From Tachypleus tridentatus (taxonomy: Eukaryota > Arthropoda > Merostomata > Xiphosura > Limulidae), in NCBI RefSeq assembly GCF_004210375.1, contig NC_134833.1:25052063-25116062 (forward strand): 64,000 nucleotides of DNA, in the 5' to 3' direction. Positions 25,425-36,899 of the stretch are shown one piece after another. The notes below the pieces were generated by a model. It was not told the origin of the DNA and made no database searches. It saw nothing but the letters and a program-made list of their open reading frames with translations. The position numbers were made by a program, and so were the translations under genes. Numbering within the stretch: the first letter of the stretch is position 1; each line of letters starts with the position of its first letter.

Positions 25425-25500
25425 CTTTGTGAACCTGACGATGACCGAAGAAGGTCGAAACGTTGTTCGCTCTTCTATGTAAAGTGTTTTCTCAGCCCAA
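25425..25500 (+). ncRNA. Candidate hammerhead-ribozyme motif in the Penelope terminal repeat
   Basis: CTGACGA (25435-25441), a GACC/GGTC stem with loop GAAGAA, then GAAAC (25457-25461) reproduce the hammerhead core order. Penelope-like elements are known to carry hammerhead motifs in their terminal repeats. A stem III with a short loop (ACG-TTGTT-CGC) is possible but lacks the usual U before the cleavage site, and an extra U follows the first core block, so activity is doubtful. Confidence 0.45.
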
Positions 25501-25566
25501 ACGAGCCGTTTTTGCATATAAATTTCTCAACAAGTGGGTTTCTCGTCATCACTGAAATTTACTTAT

Positions 25567-26204
25567 ATTCATTTTCTCATATTTAGACAAAAAATTGTCA
25601 TCATTGACACATATTTCAAGAATATAGGGCCACTTCTTCTCTAATTAACATCATACAATTAAAACTAATAAAATATTGAATGAAAAATCAGATCTCCCAA
25701 ATATGTAACAAAAATCACCAAATTGCACGGGGATTTTGGACATGTCACTGAAGTATATAGTGTGCATTACTTTACTTCAGGAGAGATCTAAATACATAAT
25801 CATTGTTTATCAAAATTGATAACCTCTGTGAGTCCATACACACAATGTCTGATGAAGACAGAACTCCAAATGTATATATTACTTGGGGTCCATGAGGACA
25901 CAATGCAACTTTTTATATGTAAATGTTATTCGACTGCAAAAAATCGTAGGTTTAACTATTTTTGTGCCAGAGGATGATAGTGTGACAATTACATAAAAAT
26001 AAATAAAAATATAGCTGGCCAATGACAACATATTTATCATCGAGGTCCAAATGGACCCCAGGTGTACTGATAAAGGTTATATGATAACATTTTTATCAAA
26101 ATTAAAGTACCAGTTACCTGTGTTCCATAAATAAATCTAATATTACCAAGTACTAAAAGAAATATTGTAATACAAAAAATATATTGAAGAAATATTTTCT
26201 AACC
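25567..26204. other. AT-rich DNA, nothing recognised
   Basis: A near-palindrome, GGTCCAAATGGACC, occurs near 26044 with a related phrase near 25885. The next ERp44 exon was sought here and not found. Confidence 0.5.
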
Positions 26205-26267
26205 TTTGACCTAGCAGGTTTGAAGATAATGCTTCCTTCATCCTTCAGTCCTGTGTTAGCTATGTCT
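26205..26267 (-). pseudogene. ERP44: ERp44 exon 7, with a one-base deletion
   Basis: 63 bp, acceptor CAATATTTAG, donor GTTAGA. It reads DIANTGLKDEGSIIF and, one base shifted, KPARSK; human has GDNIIYKPPG. An AAA run appears as AA, giving the shift. Its first base completes a Gly codon begun in exon 6, so phases agree although 13.6 kb of intron separates them. Confidence 0.78.
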
Positions 26268-26611
26268 CTAAATATTGAAATTAGAAAGACATACAATAGT
26301 TTAGATAAACATCACATATCTTTTGACGTACTTGCATGCAGAGATTGAAGAAATTCTATTCAATAAAATTGGCTGTAGGAGATGTAAGCATGCTTTTTGT
26401 AACTATTTCCCTCTAAAACTTAGTTTTTTTAAATCTATTTTCCTATAAAACACCCAAAAATCTGTCACTGAAATTATTTTGATAATAATTTTCATGGCTT
26501 CAATATTTCCAATAAAAATTTCTTCATAACTGAATGATATGTAACATATATGTACGACACAACAAAAAAAGAAAAAAAAACAATAAAAAAGAATGTTGAA
26601 CATACACACAC

Positions 26612-26740
26612 ATACGAGGTCTGTTCCAAGTTTGACTGTGTGGGTATTCGGGTATTGATGTTGTTAAATACCCAGGAGAGTCAGGTACATTTGACCTCTT
26701 CCTCCCTCCCAAACGATTATAGCGTCTGTCTTTAGGGGTT
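26612..26740. mobile_element. Possible mariner terminus
   Basis: TACGAGGTCTGTTC at 26614-26627 equals the terminal repeat of the mariner copies at 33042-33055 and 62259-63166. Beyond these 14 bp the sequence does not match those copies, so it may be the end of a related family. It directly precedes the poly(T) end of the Jockey-like LINE. Confidence 0.4.
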
Positions 26741-27100
26741 GTTTTTTTTTTTTTTTTTTTTTTAAAGCTTTGGGCCAGAGTAAAAGTATAACATCATACT
26801 CAGGTCCATTTCAGGGCTCAGTCCATGCATGGACGAACAAGAAGTTTTTTTTTTCTTCATTTAATTTTTTCCATATATATTTTTTTTGTATTTTCATATA
26901 TATATATATATTTTTTTGTATTTTTCTCCTTTTTCTCGATTGAGAGAATGCTACTACTACTTGTAGTAACACAAACACACACACAGAAAAGAAAGTAATA
27001 ATAATTATTATTATTCAATACTTGAATAATAATTCAAAAAGAGAAAAAAAATAATGATTAAAAAGAAAATAATAATTATAAAAATAAAAAGAAACAAGGA

Positions 27101-29900
27101 CTAAGTGTCTAGTGCATAGTGGCCAGCTTGTGTTACATTTCTTAAATATATGTTAAAAGGGGAGAGGTATTTAGGACCATTTACATCATGTACGTGGTAT
27201 CTGTCGAGATCACACATTAAGTCATTTTTATGCCAATTCTTATTGAAATATTTTAGAGAATTATGCAAGAGTCTTTCAGCTATTGTATCTATGTTTGCAT
27301 ACTTGTGCATGAATGTGGTTGAAGTGCTACGTGGTAATTTTATATGCTGAAGTTAGTACAGAATTTTGTATACGTTGAAGTTTCTGTACATGTGTGGTGC
27401 TATGTTAATCCAGGCAGGTGATGCATATTCTATTGTTGGTCTAATGTACGTTTTGTAGATTTTAAGTATGTTGTCTGGTGATGTTCCTTGGATTTTACCT
27501 GAAAGACTTCTTGCATAGTTTGCTCTTTTCCAGATTCGTATCAGTACATTTTTAATATGTGGTAGCCACATTAATTTTGAGTCATAGGTTAGACCTAGAA
27601 ATTTAGCAGAAGTAGCAGTTAGTAAAAGTGATCCATTCATATAGAGTTTTGGTGGATCTTTTTTCAGCTTATTCAGTCTGCTGAATACTATGACTTGGGT
27701 TTTTGGATGTTATTTAGGACTGGTTGTAGGTTCGTTGCTGCTATTGACGGAGTGGGGGCACTTTCCCAGACTGCTACATCGTTAGCGAACTGTGATGCAT
27801 AACCTAAATTTAGGTCCGACAGAGGCATATTACTCACGTACATGATAAATAATATAGGGCTAACAACCCCTCCTGCGGGACTCTTGCTTCGGGTGAAAAG
27901 GACCCTGAGTGGGCCCCATTTACATTTACTTTACACATTCTGTTATCCAGGAAGTTGGACAGCCAGCGAATAGTTTCCTGGGGTTATGCCATTTCAAGCA
28001 ATCTATATCGTAAGCCGTTATGCCACACTGTGTCAAATGCTTTCAATGTCGAGAAAGCAAGCTACAGTGCATTCTTTTTTGTTGAAGCTGTCGGTAATTG
28101 ATTCTGTAAGTCGAATCAGGTGGTCTGTAGTTTATGGTTTTTTTCGAAATCCGTTTTGAATTTCTGGTAATTTTGAATTTTCTTCTAAGTAAACTGACAG
28201 ACGATTACTAATTATCCTCTCTAATACTTTGCCAATACAACTGGTTAAGCTAATCGGGCGGTAGTTGTTTGGTTTATTCGCTGGCTTTCCTTCTTTCTGG
28301 AACATTAATATTATTGCTTCCTTCAAAGAAACGGGGATATATCCAGCTGATAGTGAGAGATTAAATAACGCTGTTAGGTGTTCATATAATCTCTGAGTGC
28401 CTTGTTTTAGGAGGATAGCTTGAATACCATCTTCTCCAGGGGCTTTGTTTTTGTGTTGTTAATAGCAGTTACGACTTCTGTTACAGTGATATGTTTTACC
28501 AGTTGATGAGTGCTCCAGTCTTTTGTTTTTTCTTGGTGTGTAATAGTGTTGACTGGAAATTTAGGTGTAAAAATGCTTCTGTTTTGATCAATATAGTTTG
28601 TGACTGTATTATAAAAGTATCTGTTCATGTCTGGTTCATGATGTGTTTTGAACGTGTTTTCTAGGTTTTTTTTAAATATCTCGGCTTTTTCTGTGTTAGC
28701 GTATGCTGTTTCTCCATCCAGTTCCAGTGGTGGATATACTGTGTTTGTTGTTCCTGTGTTTGTAAATCTTTTCAAATGTGTCCAGAATTGTTTAAGATCA
28801 GTTTTGTGATTTATATCGGAACAGAAGATGTCCCAGTTTTCTTGTTTCTGTTGTCTGATTAAGTTTCGTATTTTATTCCTTATTGTGTTTATTTGAGTTT
28901 TAAGTGTGGGGTTGCGATTTTGAATGTACTGTCTGCGGAGTATACGTCTGTTTTTAATTAAGTGTATTATATCTTTATGTGGTTGCCATGAATGAGTTGT
29001 TGTGAAGTGTCTTTGTTTCGGTATCGAACTGTTGGCTGCATGTTTTAGACACTCAGAGATGATATGACAGTATGCATCTATATCTGATGCGTCCGCGGCA
29101 ATATGTAGTACTTCTGGAGGTAAGGTTTCATTTAATATAGTTTGGAAAACTGGCCAATTAGCTTTTTTGTAGTTCAGTTGGTCTCTCACTATGATTTTAT
29201 TTAAGTGGGGGGTGAGATTGAAGATACACCAAACTGGGAGGTGGTCACTATCTATATCGTGACCAACATGAAAATTTACGAAATTGCGACTCATATTTGA
29301 CGAACACAGGCATAGGTTTAGTATTTCACTGGTGCCGTGTGCGTACGAGATATGTGTCGGTGTTGCATCGTTTAATAAAGTCATGTTTGATTCGTCCAAA
29401 ATTGAAAAAGTAAATTGCCATTTGCGTTTGAACAACGACAGTTGAATGCTATATGTTTACTGTTTAGGTCGCCGATAATAATAAGATTACAGTTGCTATT
29501 ATACAATATATTCAATAGATTTACATCTAACACTGTACTAGGCGAGCAGTAGATGCCCGCCACAGTAACGTCTGTCTGATTTTGCGTTTTTACATTAATA
29601 ACTATAGATTCATTACTGGAAGGGATAGTAAGTTCCTGAACTATAAGTTCAGTCTTATACAATAATAAAAGACCTCTGTTTGGATCTCTATTATCCTTCC
29701 TGTCATGTCTAATAGTAGAGTAGCCGTTTAATTTAAATCTATGGTAATTATATAGACAGTTTCACTAATTATAATTACATCAGGTTTTATGGAGTTTGTT
29801 GTATCTTCAATCTCATGTTTCTTGGAAGCAAGAGCACCCTGGATATTGATGTGTAGAACTGTGAAGTTATCCATGTTTAGTAGAGTTTATGATGGAGGTT
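27101..29900 (-). pseudogene. ORF2 (endonuclease-RT) of the Jockey-like LINE
   Basis: The endonuclease (29381-29662 and on) has VAGIYCSPS and IIGDLNSKH, then DSDHLPVW near 29230. A 342-residue open stretch (28407-29435) links it to the RT. RT has NYRPISLTSCIGKVLE near 28230 and QEGLL/GGVVSPILFIMY near 27850. The catalytic box reads FAND where FADD is expected. The C-terminus has SAKFLGLTYDSKLMW (27353-27640). Frameshifts and the Asp-to-Asn change make it inactive. Confidence 0.82.
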
Positions 29901-30030
29901 AAAATTTGCGGCAAGAACTTGTGTATGTTTTACAATATGATTTTAACAATTATGTCTGTGAGACTGTTGGTGTTTGTGGGATTTGTATATTCTGCCATTA
30001 TTTCCGAGAAAGTGGAAGTTATGGCAGATG

Positions 30031-30786
30031 TCAGTGTTGTTTCAATTGTTGTTGGTTGTGTATTTTAGGTGGTTTTGGTATTTCCTCTTCACTTGGTAAT
30101 GGTTTTTCCTGTCGGGATGATGAATTTTTAACCACTGCAGCGTAAGTGTTTGTCTGTGTAGTTGTACTTTGTGGTGCTGGAGTGGTAGGTGTGGGTTCCT
30201 TAATTGTTCGTGGTGGTGGCGGCTTGTTCATGTTGGGATTTTTAATTTCGTATAAGTGTGTTTTAATGGATTTATATTTCTGACAACCTTATAATTTGCC
30301 GTGTGTTCTTCCCACAATTGCAGCATTTGGGTTTGGGGTTCTGTTTTGTACACTGTGTAATGTGGTGATTCTCCCCACAGCCCACACAACGCGCATTTGC
30401 TTGGCATGCTGCTGCTACATGTCCAAACCTTTGGCATTGGTAGCACTGTGTGACAACCACTGCTGGTGTTTTTGTTTGTTCTACTGTGTATTTTTGATAC
30501 CACATAGTGATACCATTATTAATGAATTGTGTAATATCCTGGCTGTTGTCTGTGACTACTTTGATTAGGTTTGTGGGTCTTTTAATAATATTTGAAATTA
30601 TACGGTCAACTGAAATATGTTTTATGTTTTGTGTACTTAACTCTTCCTTAATGTCTTCTATGTCTATTGAATTATGTATACCCTCGTATCACAAAAAAAG
30701 ATTTCGGTGTTGGTTTAGTTCCTGGTAGGTGTATTGTAATGTTTCCTGTTTTGAACGCGTCTGCAGGCCAAGCTTTTAGTAGACTT
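30031..30786 (-). pseudogene. ORF1 (gag-like) of the Jockey-like LINE, N-terminus missing
   Basis: From the truncation at 30786 the minus strand reads the ELNQHRN-type and ISTQNIKHISVDRII-type blocks, then three knuckles: CYQCQRFGHVAAAC, CVGCGENHHITQC and CCNCGK (30272-30505). A Pro/Thr-rich tail with TYAAVVKNSSSR follows (30031-30231). One frameshift lies in the third knuckle. Confidence 0.78.
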
Positions 30787-32741
30787 TTATATGCAAAACG
30801 GCTCGTTTGGGCTGAGAAAACACTTTACATAGAAGAGCGAACAACGTTTCGACCTTCTTCGGTCATCGTCAGGTTCACAAAGAAAGAGGTAACTGACCGG
30901 AAGCTGACCACATGTTTGAAAGGGGTTGTGTAACTGTGTGTCGAAATGTAGAGGGCGGTATTAGATGTTTGAATATATAATTTTATTTATTATATTAATA
31001 TAGGTATAAAGGCGTTCCTTTATATTGGTTTATTTTGGGTTTAAGTTGTTGTATAAGTAAGGCTTCTTTAATTTTACGTTTGTTTATGTTTGTTTCTTTT
31101 TAGTATTTGAGTGTTTTCTATGGTTATGTTGTGTTTATTTGACTTGCAGTGTTCGAAAACGTGTGAAGGTGACTTTTATGTTCTTTGAATCTGGTTTCCA
31201 TTTTCTACTTGTTTCTCCAATATAGAAGTCGTGGCAGTTATCACATTGTATTTTATAAATAATGTTGGTGTGGTGTTTGTCAGTGTAGTTTTACATAGTA
31301 TAGACCCTCAGTTTTGTGCCGGGTTTTTGAATAAATTTGGTATTAATTGAATGTCATATTTTGTTACTAATTTTGCCAAATGTTGGTTATTTGTTTGCTG
31401 ATGTCGGGAATATATGGTATACAGCAGTATATGGTTTCGTGGTTTTTTGATTCGTGAGCTGTATTTACTTTAGTTGGTTGATTTTCCTTTCTGTGTAGGT
31501 GTATGCGTATAATGTTTTCTACGGTTTGTGGAGGAAACTTATTGATGTTGGTGAAGTATTGTTTTATTTTGTCTAATTCATCGTTAATTTTATCTGGTGA
31601 GCATAGATTTATGGCTGTGTTTATTTGGTTTCTTAGTATGTTGAGTTTTTTGTTTTGTTTCATGTGCTGAGTCCCAAGAAATGTATAGTCCAGTATGGGT
31701 GATTTTTCGGTGGATTTCTGTTTGAAATTGTGTATCAGTTCTTGTAATTTTGAGGTTAAGAAATGATATTTGATTGTTTTCTTCCTGTTCACATGTGAAG
31801 TTGATGTTGGGATGTATAGAGTTAATGTGATTGAAAAAATTAAGTATGTGTTCTGTAGATTTGAATCCCGCTACCGTGTCATCTACATATCTATACCAGT
31901 ATAGTGGTGGATGTAATGCTGTGTTAATTGCTTGTGTTTCAACTTGTGTCATAAAAATATTGGCTAGAACTGGTGATACTGGGTTGCCCATGCTTAGGCT
32001 GTTTGTTTGTATATAGTTTTGGTTGTTGAACATGAAGTTTGTCTTTATCGTGGTGAATTCTATGAGGGTTGCTAACTGGTTACTGGGAATTTCTATAGTT
32101 GGGTTAGGGTCTCGGATATAGAGTTCTAAGGCTATCTTGCAGGCTTCAGTGGTTGGAACTTCTGTAAAGAGGGATATAACATCGAAACTGGCCATTAAGG
32201 CTTTATGATTAAGTTGATTTAGATTAGACTTGAAATTAAAAGTCTTTGATAAATGAGCTGGCTGATGTTACATATTTGGAGAATGCCCATGCTATGTATT
32301 TACCAAGGTTGTAATTAAACGATTCATATGTGGACATTATTGGTCGTAATGGACAATCTGGTTTATGAGGTTTGGGGATGCCGTATATTTGCGGTGTGCG
32401 TGAGTCGGTTTTACGTAGGTAGGAATAAAGTGTTTGTGAAATTGTGTTGGCTTTTTTCATTTGTAGTAGTAATTTGTTCAGTTGCGTCTCGTGTGTCTTT
32501 GTTGGATTTGTGTGTATTGGTTTAAATTTGTTCGTGTCTGATAGGATGTTATTCATTCGTGTTCATTATGACTATAGCGTTACCTTTATCTGCTTTTAGA
32601 ATTTTTATGTTTTTGTCTTGTTTTAGGTTTTTTATGCAATTAATGTCTCTTTTTGTAAGGTTGTTTTTCAGTTTTCTGTTTTGTGAAATTATGTTGATGG
32701 TTTTGTGAGAAAATTCTTTGAAAAAATCGTTTAAGATGTTG
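30787..32741 (-). mobile_element. Second Penelope-like copy, 5' truncated
   Basis: Nearly identical to 22211-24196 on the same strand. It keeps the 3' terminal region with the hammerhead-like core (30846-30872), the GIY-YIG end and most of the RT (31590-32195, including YRYVDD). It stops at 32741, where mariner sequence begins without a gap. It lacks the inverted tail of the first copy. At 30786 it abuts the Jockey-like ORF1. Confidence 0.88.
31590..32556 (-). pseudogene. RT of the second Penelope copy
   Basis: Two overlapping open pieces (32236-32556 and 31590-32195) cover PQIYGIPKPHK, SLFTEVPT, SMGNPVSPVLANIF and YRYVDD, then EQEENNQISFLNLKI. One small deletion in the F-K-D region shifts the frame between them. 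Confidence 0.82.
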
Positions 32742-33053
32742 ATCACTGTTCTTCCCCACTCCCCCCTACTCACCTGACCTTGCTCCTTGCGATTTTTTCT
32801 TGTTCCCCAAACTCAAAAGACCCTTGAAAGGAAGATTTGAGACGATTCCCGAGGTTAAGGCAAATGCGACGAAGGAGCTGGAGGACATTACAAAAGAAGC
32901 GTACCAGGACTGTTTCAACAAGTGGAAACACCGTTGGAATAAGTGTGTGCGTTGGGGAGGAGAGTACTTTGAATGGGTCCCAGACCTGTAACTTCTAAAT
33001 AAAGTACATTTTGTTTTATGACGTCAGTCCGCGTATTTTTTGAACAGACCTCG
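32741..33053 (+). mobile_element. Mariner fragment, 3' end of transposase
   Basis: The plus strand reads PYSPDLAPCDFFLFPKLKR (with the last catalytic Asp of the mariner triad), then FETIPEVKANATKELED and ends WGGEYFEWVPDL-stop near 32990. A short 3' flank leads to a terminal repeat (CCGCGTATTTTTTGAACAGA, then CCTCG) followed by TA. The 5' two-thirds are missing. The same family is at 62261-63164. Confidence 0.85.
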
Positions 33054-33074
33054 TATATATATATATATATATAT
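33054..33074. repeat. (AT)n microsatellite at the mariner target TA
   Basis: An alternating AT run directly after the mariner end, consistent with insertion at TA. Confidence 0.85.
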
Positions 33075-35400
33075 TTATATGTGCACTTCATATGAATGAA
33101 CATACACAGGGCTGCAAAATTTGGTAACATTCATGCACAAGTTTTCCATAATGCATTTTGTTTTAACCACACCACATAAAGATACTGCATATATTAGATA
33201 TCCAACAATCTGTAAGGAGGATGTTGTTGTTGCATGGACTTATTCTAATTTACTGTCTCATTGCCAGTATACATGAGAATGACTAGATGACTAGTTGGGT
33301 AAAAAGGTAACAGCCAGTAACAGTAGTCTACTGCTTTTCACAAACATAAGGCAAATCTAACAGACTCTTGTGGCCACACACAAGCCAATGATAGAACGAA
33401 AAACAAGATCAGTGCTTAAAATAAACCATAACAATTTTATAAGATCCATAGCCAAAACTAATAGGTTACACATTTCAGCACCTTTAAGCTACCATTATCA
33501 TAAGTAAAAACCTATAAAATAAGCAGACAGTTTTATAGAGAAAAGTTTGAATTATTGTGATCTATGTTGGTGTTATGAATATTATACATAAGTAGTCAAT
33601 ATTCCTTTCAAACACTGTGAATTTAACACCGGCTAATATTCATCTCCATTTCACAAAAAAATTAAGTGAAAGTATAAAATTTCTATTAATTCTCAAATAT
33701 TCATTTCAGTTTGAGCATCAGGTTCATTTAATATTATTGTTTCACAATACAGCTTTAACAGTGTTCAGCAAGGAGAAATTAGCATACTTTTATCATGTAC
33801 ATAATACATAATAAGAAGTATTGTTTCAATTTGATAAATGGTTTAAAAATTAGAATAAAATTATGTGTTTTTAATACACTGTGGACTGAGCTAGTTATAC
33901 CTTGTTCATATGGTATTATTACTGTGTGATTAATTTTATTATCATAAACACTGCTTATTGTAATACACTGTTTAATAAAAATTGAATTATGTTTTTGTAT
34001 TATAGATTTAATGAGATTAATATTATAATCTATATCATTAGCAATGGTTTTTATACAATTCAATGTTTTTCAAATTAGTAGAATAAAAAAATTATATACT
34101 CAATCTATATAAGTATGAAATGCTGCTAAGTTTTAAGAAAATGAGTGACATGATCTGTCATGTGGTAGCATAGAGACTGAATATGGTTTCTAACGAATAG
34201 TTGTGGAAATAGTTCCAATATTATTTCTCTTAACATGTACATCTAAAAAGGCAGACTATTCTTCTGTTCAATCTCTCATGTAAACTGAATAGGTTTGAAT
34301 GATTAACATTGTTTACATAAAGAGCAAATGATTTTAACTCAATACCTTTATGCTGCCAAACCAAAAGTGCCATAAAGAAATCTAATCCAACAATTAGGTT
34401 TAAAATCAGCATTATCAAAACTATCCTTATAAAGGTCACAGAGGGAAACTCATAGCTAATCCAGTAATTTGCTCATGATACTTTTGATAAACTTTGTAAA
34501 ACATTTCAATACACACTATTTGAATTACTAAGGTGAACAACTTCAACTGGAAAATGGCAGCTTGAACTAATCTAGCATGAAATCAATTAATAGCATCTTC
34601 TATTTGGATTATAAACATTAATCCTACTTTTAATTTTAAAATTTATTGTGCCTTAACTGAATCTTCACAAACTTCATTTGTTAGTTACTCTGAGTCAAAT
34701 AGGTTGGTGCCTTCAGTTTCATTGTATTATACATCAAATATTTAAAACTAAAAAAAAACATTACATAAAATCAATTTACTTTTAGTTTCTCAACTCTAAT
34801 TGACTGGCTCTCCTCTTTCATTTTTTCATAATCATACTTGGGGTACAATTTGTAAAATATAATGTGCAACAAGTTTTATAATTGTGTCATTTATTGCCAC
34901 TGATAATAATAGGGCTTATATTAGAAAACTTATTTTTTTTTTGTTTATGGTTTCACACAGTTGATAATTCATCACTTTGGACATAAAACCCAAATGCCAC
35001 TGCTGTTTATTCTTGCAGAATATTCTGGAAACATACATACAATATAACAGATAGCTAGCTAGTTGAAAATTTAGCTGGGTAATAAAGTTCTAGAAATGCT
35101 TTGATATCATTGACATAAAACTGATACAACTTTCATTTACATATCCATGAATAAAATTTAATGAGCCACTGAATCTGAATTCAACATTTATGAAACACAC
35201 TCATACGTTTGTGTTGTTTTAGAGTCAGACAACTTGTACAAAATGTCCTTGTTAGTGCAGTTATGCTTTTCTTTTCATCAACACAATAAGCTTGAGATAA
35301 TGTTACTTGGTATCTGCTTATACTTACTGGTAGTAGTAATACATTACAGAAAGATGTCATGAAATCTGTTTAATATTTTCATACCTTTTAATGATGAAAA
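33075..35400. other. AT-rich intronic DNA of the ERp44-like gene
   Basis: No exon, RNA or transposon could be supported, although exon candidates with splice-like ends were considered. Confidence 0.5.
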
Positions 35401-35404
35401 TACA

Positions 35405-35590
35405 CCTTTGATTGTGACTTCAACTTTTAGAAGGCTTTTGACAAAATGAATCACAAAAAGTTTATTTTTAGATATATAATGTCCTCAAATTGATAATAAT
35501 TGACTCACCTTACTTAAACAAAGGATAATTGTAAATGACTGATTTTCAGGCTGGGTGTGATTAAACAGTCACATTCCACAAAAATAAATC
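35405..35590 (+). mobile_element. Eroded CR1-like reverse-transcriptase scrap
   Basis: The plus strand reads DFNF-stop-KAFDKMNHKK, a decayed form of the RT motif DFSKAFDKVNHK, and about 110 bp on IIVND-stop-FSGWV and VTFH-like remains of the next RT blocks. It lies in the large ERp44 intron. Confidence 0.5.
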
Positions 35591-35599
35591 TTAGAAATA

Positions 35600-36890
35600 C
35601 TGAAATAAACAGTCATAAGATGACCTAAAATATTCTTAGACAACCAACTTAAACCCATACAAGTAATTTAAGTCTACTGTCCACATACACACTACACACA
35701 AAATACTGACTCTGATACTTGAATGAAATCATCAGCAAATTCCATAACTTTGAAAATTTGAACCCCACAAAAAATATGTTTTGGTTGTTTTATTTGTTTT
35801 GTTTTAAAAGATTGTACTTTTTTTTACAAAAGAAATGTTGGTACAATCCACCAAAAAAGGCTAAAAATGGTAAGAAAAGTTCACTTTTGTGATTAGCTGA
35901 TAATACTGTTTTAATCATTAAACTGTGCTACTTTATGCATGTAAATTTTGTATGAAGTTCAATCTAGCACAAATGGCTGTGAGTGGTAACAAAATACAGT
36001 GTATGCAGTGCAGTTAATTACATCATCATTTAATGTATTGCATGATGTTTGTATGCATATATGGACAGATGGGAATTCACAATGAAAACAAACACTGACA
36101 GCACAGATATTTAATGAGACTTAATTTCTAATACAGATACTTACAACAATAAAATTAACACTACTATATCAGCTTTTTACTGATAAACCTTTAATAAGAT
36201 CTAAAACCATTAAATTTACAAAATCAAACTCAGAATTTTTATCATTAATCATCACAATTGAAACACTAACCTCCCTAATTATTACACATGTATATATCTA
36301 CAACTAACATTAAACAGACACAACTAATGGAGTCTATGAAATACAGAAGGCTTAGCTACCATGTGAAAAGTGGGAAAATCCGCAAATTAAACACAACAAC
36401 AAAACAATGAGAGCTGCACACAAACTTTTATGAAAGTTTTGACCAGTATAAAACAGAAGAACAATAAATAACTAAAGCTAGCTTTGCCTTTCTCTCAAGA
36501 ACAATACATATTACTAATATGAAAAATAAACAAGTCAATGGTGTGTGTGTGTGTGTACATTGGCAGCACTGAGACACAGTATGCATATTATGTATAGTAG
36601 TATGTGTGCGAGTCTGATGCAAGTCAAATGTTACTACAGGCTGTACTTTACAGAACTTGGCAGAAGGCCAAGCTGGTTAGAAAGAAAACGCTGAACATGA
36701 TTGGCTGAAACTGCTGTTCTCTTTAAGACTTTACAGGTCAATGAGTGTTTGTTTCCTTAAGATACTATGTAACATTAGCTTGGTTTGGGCTTATTTTTTT
36801 AATGTAATAAAACTTCCCAGGAAATAAGTTGAAAAAATTACACATATTCCAATTGTTATGACTGGGACAGTGTTATAAATTCATGGCATC
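35600..36890. other. AT-rich intronic DNA
   Basis: Only a short TG run at 36541-36556 stands out. Confidence 0.5.
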
Positions 36891-36899
36891 AGTCTTTAA

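Larger units (their letters stand above)
22211..25558 (-). mobile_element. Penelope-like element with a head-to-head inverted partial copy
   Basis: The main copy runs on the minus strand from about 24767 (5') to 22211 (3'). It is joined at its 5' end to a plus-strand copy of the element's last 790 bp (24768-25558). The outer 750 bp or so are therefore inverted repeats: AACGGCTCGTTTGGGCTGAG on the left answers CTCAGCCCAAACGAGCCGTT on the right. TTACTTAT at 22203-22210 and 25559-25566 is a likely 8-bp target duplication. Penelope elements are known to produce such tail-inverted structures. Confidence 0.85.
26742..30786 (-). mobile_element. Jockey-like LINE, 5' incomplete
   Basis: A minus-strand non-LTR retrotransposon. 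The 3' poly(A) tail is the 22 T at 26742-26763; the body ends where the second Penelope copy begins. ORF1 has zinc knuckles and ORF2 has an endonuclease and RT with no RNase H seen, which fits the Jockey group. ORF1 lacks its N-terminus. Poly(T), TA and AT runs occur in the 3' untranslated part (26840-27080). Confidence 0.85.

Noticed and set aside
33130-33210. Minus-strand reading IVGYLIYAVSL after a TCCTTACAG acceptor, a possible ERp44 exon 6
   Set aside because: The phase does not fit exon 5 and the similarity ends after five residues. The exon at 39824-39940 fits far better.
34795-34860. Minus-strand reading YDYEKMKEESQSIRVEKLK with splice-like ends
   Set aside because: A short stretch that may arise by chance; no family and no connecting exons.
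35700-35775. Minus-strand MEFADDF, a possible RT catalytic box
   Set aside because: It is on the opposite strand to the neighbouring CR1-like scrap and has no other RT motif beside it.
35890-35960. Minus-strand reading SYKIYMHKVAQF, similar to an ERp44 block
   Set aside because: A stop lies directly upstream, there is no acceptor, and the match has a residue too many; the exon was found elsewhere.
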